Shown here: positions 24,521-24,524 of the stretch, piece by piece
How positions within the stretch are numbered: the first letter of the stretch is position 1
Layout of the letters: each line of letters begins with the position of its first letter
Source: CAYONM01 sp964405325
GTDB lineage: Bacteria > Planctomycetota > UBA11346
Assembly: GCA_964405325.1 (NCBI GenBank)
Contig: CAYONM010000030.1
Location: forward strand, 1 to 24,524
Direction of reading: 5' to 3'
Length of the DNA: 24,524 nt
The notes under the pieces: generated by a model
The model's input: only the letters and a program-made list of their open reading frames with translations
What the model was told of the DNA's origin: nothing
Databases searched by the model: none
Program-made: the position numbers and the translations under genes

Positions 24521-24524
24521 GGCT

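Overview
This 24.5 kb GC-rich window reads as ordinary bacterial chromosome with tightly packed genes. The most informative taxonomic clue is a 53-codon gene (6665-6826, minus strand) for the small basic protein family typical of the Planctomycetes-Verrucomicrobia-Chlamydiae (PVC) superphylum. An alternative complex III (ACIII) cluster and a primase with a PVC-like rather than enterobacterial toprim segment fit that. I infer a free-living PVC-group bacterium of undetermined phylum; the sequence alone cannot settle it.

Layout. (1) 295-5250, minus strand: a compact six-gene run reading thioesterase, dnaG primase, hydF ([FeFe]-hydrogenase maturation GTPase), a small Cys-rich protein, a SUKH-like protein and gpt, with 17-nt and 4-nt overlaps. 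(2) 5339-7197: gap (GAPDH) and the small basic protein gene, bracketed by two same-orientation 163-bp MITE-like copies; one copy ends exactly on the gap stop codon and separates gap from its intrinsic terminator. (3) 7310-11609, plus strand: a membrane triple-PAS protein with no kinase overlaps a hybrid histidine kinase (HisKA, HATPase, two receivers, Hpt) by 17 nt. (4) 11614-14363, minus strand: tldD-pmbA protease pair. (5) 14635-16275, plus strand: NAD-type malic enzyme. (6) 16321-22996, minus strand: actB-actC-actD-actF, an ACIII cluster without the cytochrome genes actA and actE. (7) 23251-24420: an IclR-type regulator and a divergent small lipoprotein, with a 34-bp dispersed repeat on either side.

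How the parts fit. ActB (iron-sulfur), ActC and ActF (NrfD-like membrane subunits) and ActD form the core of a quinol-oxidising respiratory complex, but no CxxCH heme-c motif is visible in any of them. Either cytochromes are supplied from elsewhere or this is a c-heme-free variant. HydF implies an [FeFe] hydrogenase elsewhere in the genome, so the organism may combine hydrogen metabolism with ACIII-based respiration. Malic enzyme and GAPDH are central carbon enzymes. The cytochrome-less act cluster and the MITE pair are the most unusual items. I saw no CRISPR array, tRNA, rRNA, transposase or prophage gene.
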